From contig CAYZZU010000011.1 of the NCBI GenBank assembly GCA_964483105.1, positions 1-64,000 on the forward strand: 64,000 bases of DNA, written 5' to 3'. Positions 63,491-64,000 of the stretch are shown in pieces. A program made the translations under genes and the position numbers. Each line of letters begins with the position of its first letter. Within the stretch, counting starts at the first letter, position 1. Origin of the DNA: CAYZZU01 sp964483105 (GTDB lineage: Bacteria > CG2-30-53-67). The notes beneath the pieces are model-generated. The model did no database searches and had not been told where the DNA came from. It saw only the letters and a list, made by a program, of their open reading frames with translations.

Positions 63491-64000
63491 ATGAAAGATG
63501 AACCATGGGACCGGATCCTGACGATCAACAGCGGCTCTTCCAGTATCAAATTTTCCCTCTACCGGATGGGACGTTCCGAGGAATTGGTCCTGAAAGGAGA
63601 GATCGTGGGGATCGGTCTCTCCGGAAGTCTCTTTCACGCCCGGGACGCGGCCGCTCAAAGCCTCGTGAAAGTACAGCAGAGCTTCCCGGATCACCGTGCG
63701 GCCTTGAAGAGGCTCCTTGCATGGCTGCACGAAAATTCCCTGGATCGGAACCTGAGCGCGATCGGACATCGCGTGGTACACGGCGGAACGCTCTACAGCC
63801 GCCCCCGACTCGCCACCCCGGACCTCCTCTCCGGGCTTCGAAGACTCAGTCCCTTTGTACCGGAACATCTTCCCCACGAACTGGACGCCATTGAAACGAT
63901 CGGGCGGGTCTACCCCGCCCTCTCCCAGGTCGCCTGTTTCGACACTATGTTCCACCGGAACATGCCGCGAGTGGCCCAGCGATACCCGTTTCCAGGGGAT
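63491..64000 (+). CDS. ackA: Acetate kinase (3' end outside window)
   Basis: First 170 codons of a partial gene running off the right edge. The ASKHA phosphate-binding start ILTINSGSSSIKFSLY, AIGHRVVHGG, PEHLPHELDAI and the substrate loop ACFDTMFHRNMP are diagnostic of acetate/butyrate kinases. Acetyl phosphate plus ADP to acetate plus ATP; together with PFOR it fits acetogenic or acetate-producing energy metabolism. ATG 63491 with AGGGA immediately upstream. Butyrate or propionate kinase remains possible from the N-terminal part alone. Confidence 0.9.
   Translation, partial: MKDEPWDRILTINSGSSSIKFSLYRMGRSEELVLKGEIVGIGLSGSLFHARDAAAQSLVKVQQSFPDHRAALKRLLAWLHENSLDRNLSAIGHRVVHGGTLYSRPRLATPDLLSGLRRLSPFVPEHLPHELDAIETIGRVYPALSQVACFDTMFHRNMPRVAQRYPFPGD

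Noticed and set aside
1..64000. CRISPR arrays, insertion sequences, prophage or att sites
   Set aside because: No regularly spaced direct repeats, transposase or integrase gene was found in the window.

Overview
The window reads as a chromosomal segment of a Gram-negative, anaerobic, probably Desulfobacterota-like (deltaproteobacterial) organism. The evidence is a KdsC-type phosphatase (Kdo/LPS), RND/TolC efflux, a large pyruvate:ferredoxin oxidoreductase, an acetate kinase, an NtrC-type response regulator, a c-di-GMP-I type riboswitch and, most tellingly, a mercury-methylation gene pair hgcA-hgcB. The genus cannot be fixed from the sequence alone. Genes are dense, GC-rich and often overlap by ATGA.

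Left part (1-26.6 kb, mostly minus strand). An exported nuclease, a small zinc-ribbon protein and an aconitase precede rpsU (plus strand, with its own strong promoter). Then comes the classic translation/RNA-decay cluster, transcribed right to left: rimP-nusA-ylxR/ylxQ fusion-infB-ylxP-rbfA-nrnA-truB-rpsO-pnp-M16 protease-dut/kdsC fusion. Two fusions (YlxR-YlxQ and Dut-KdsC), a terminator-like hairpin in the rimP leader and a terminator after pnp are notable. Upstream lies a secreted subtilase with calcium-type repeats and a Gly/Cys/TM C-terminal sorting signal. Its long leader carries a c-di-GMP-I (GEMM) riboswitch and two near-identical terminators. Next are aspartate aminotransferase-coaD-rsmD, a DUF3108 protein, a divergent YidC paralogue and tRNA-Leu(GAG).

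Middle (26.7-44.6 kb). A ferritin-like protein, RmuC, an unknown exported protein, a ChaN-like lipoprotein, a multi-sensor histidine kinase with a sigma54 response regulator, then hrcA-grpE-dnaK-dnaJ-rsmE and a membrane coiled-coil protein with a short RelE/ParE-like C-terminus, and bioA on the opposite strand. From 44.6 to 46.3 kb the sequence is sparse: a decayed reading frame, one small helical protein gene and a repeat-like non-coding block.

Right part (46.3-64 kb, minus strand except ackA). An NhaD/ArsB-type transporter with a CBS protein is followed by the key locus: nifJ (PFOR)-dihydroorotate-dehydrogenase-like protein-hgcA-hgcB, with ATGA overlaps, so that mercury methylation genes sit inside a pyruvate oxidation operon. 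Then come a DUF134 regulator-NifX-like protein-41-residue ORF-TauE exporter operon and an ArsR(CVC)-TolC-membrane fusion-RND efflux operon. The 3' end of tolC runs through short tandem-repeat DNA of a kind that also fills the gap before ackA, which is cut by the window edge.
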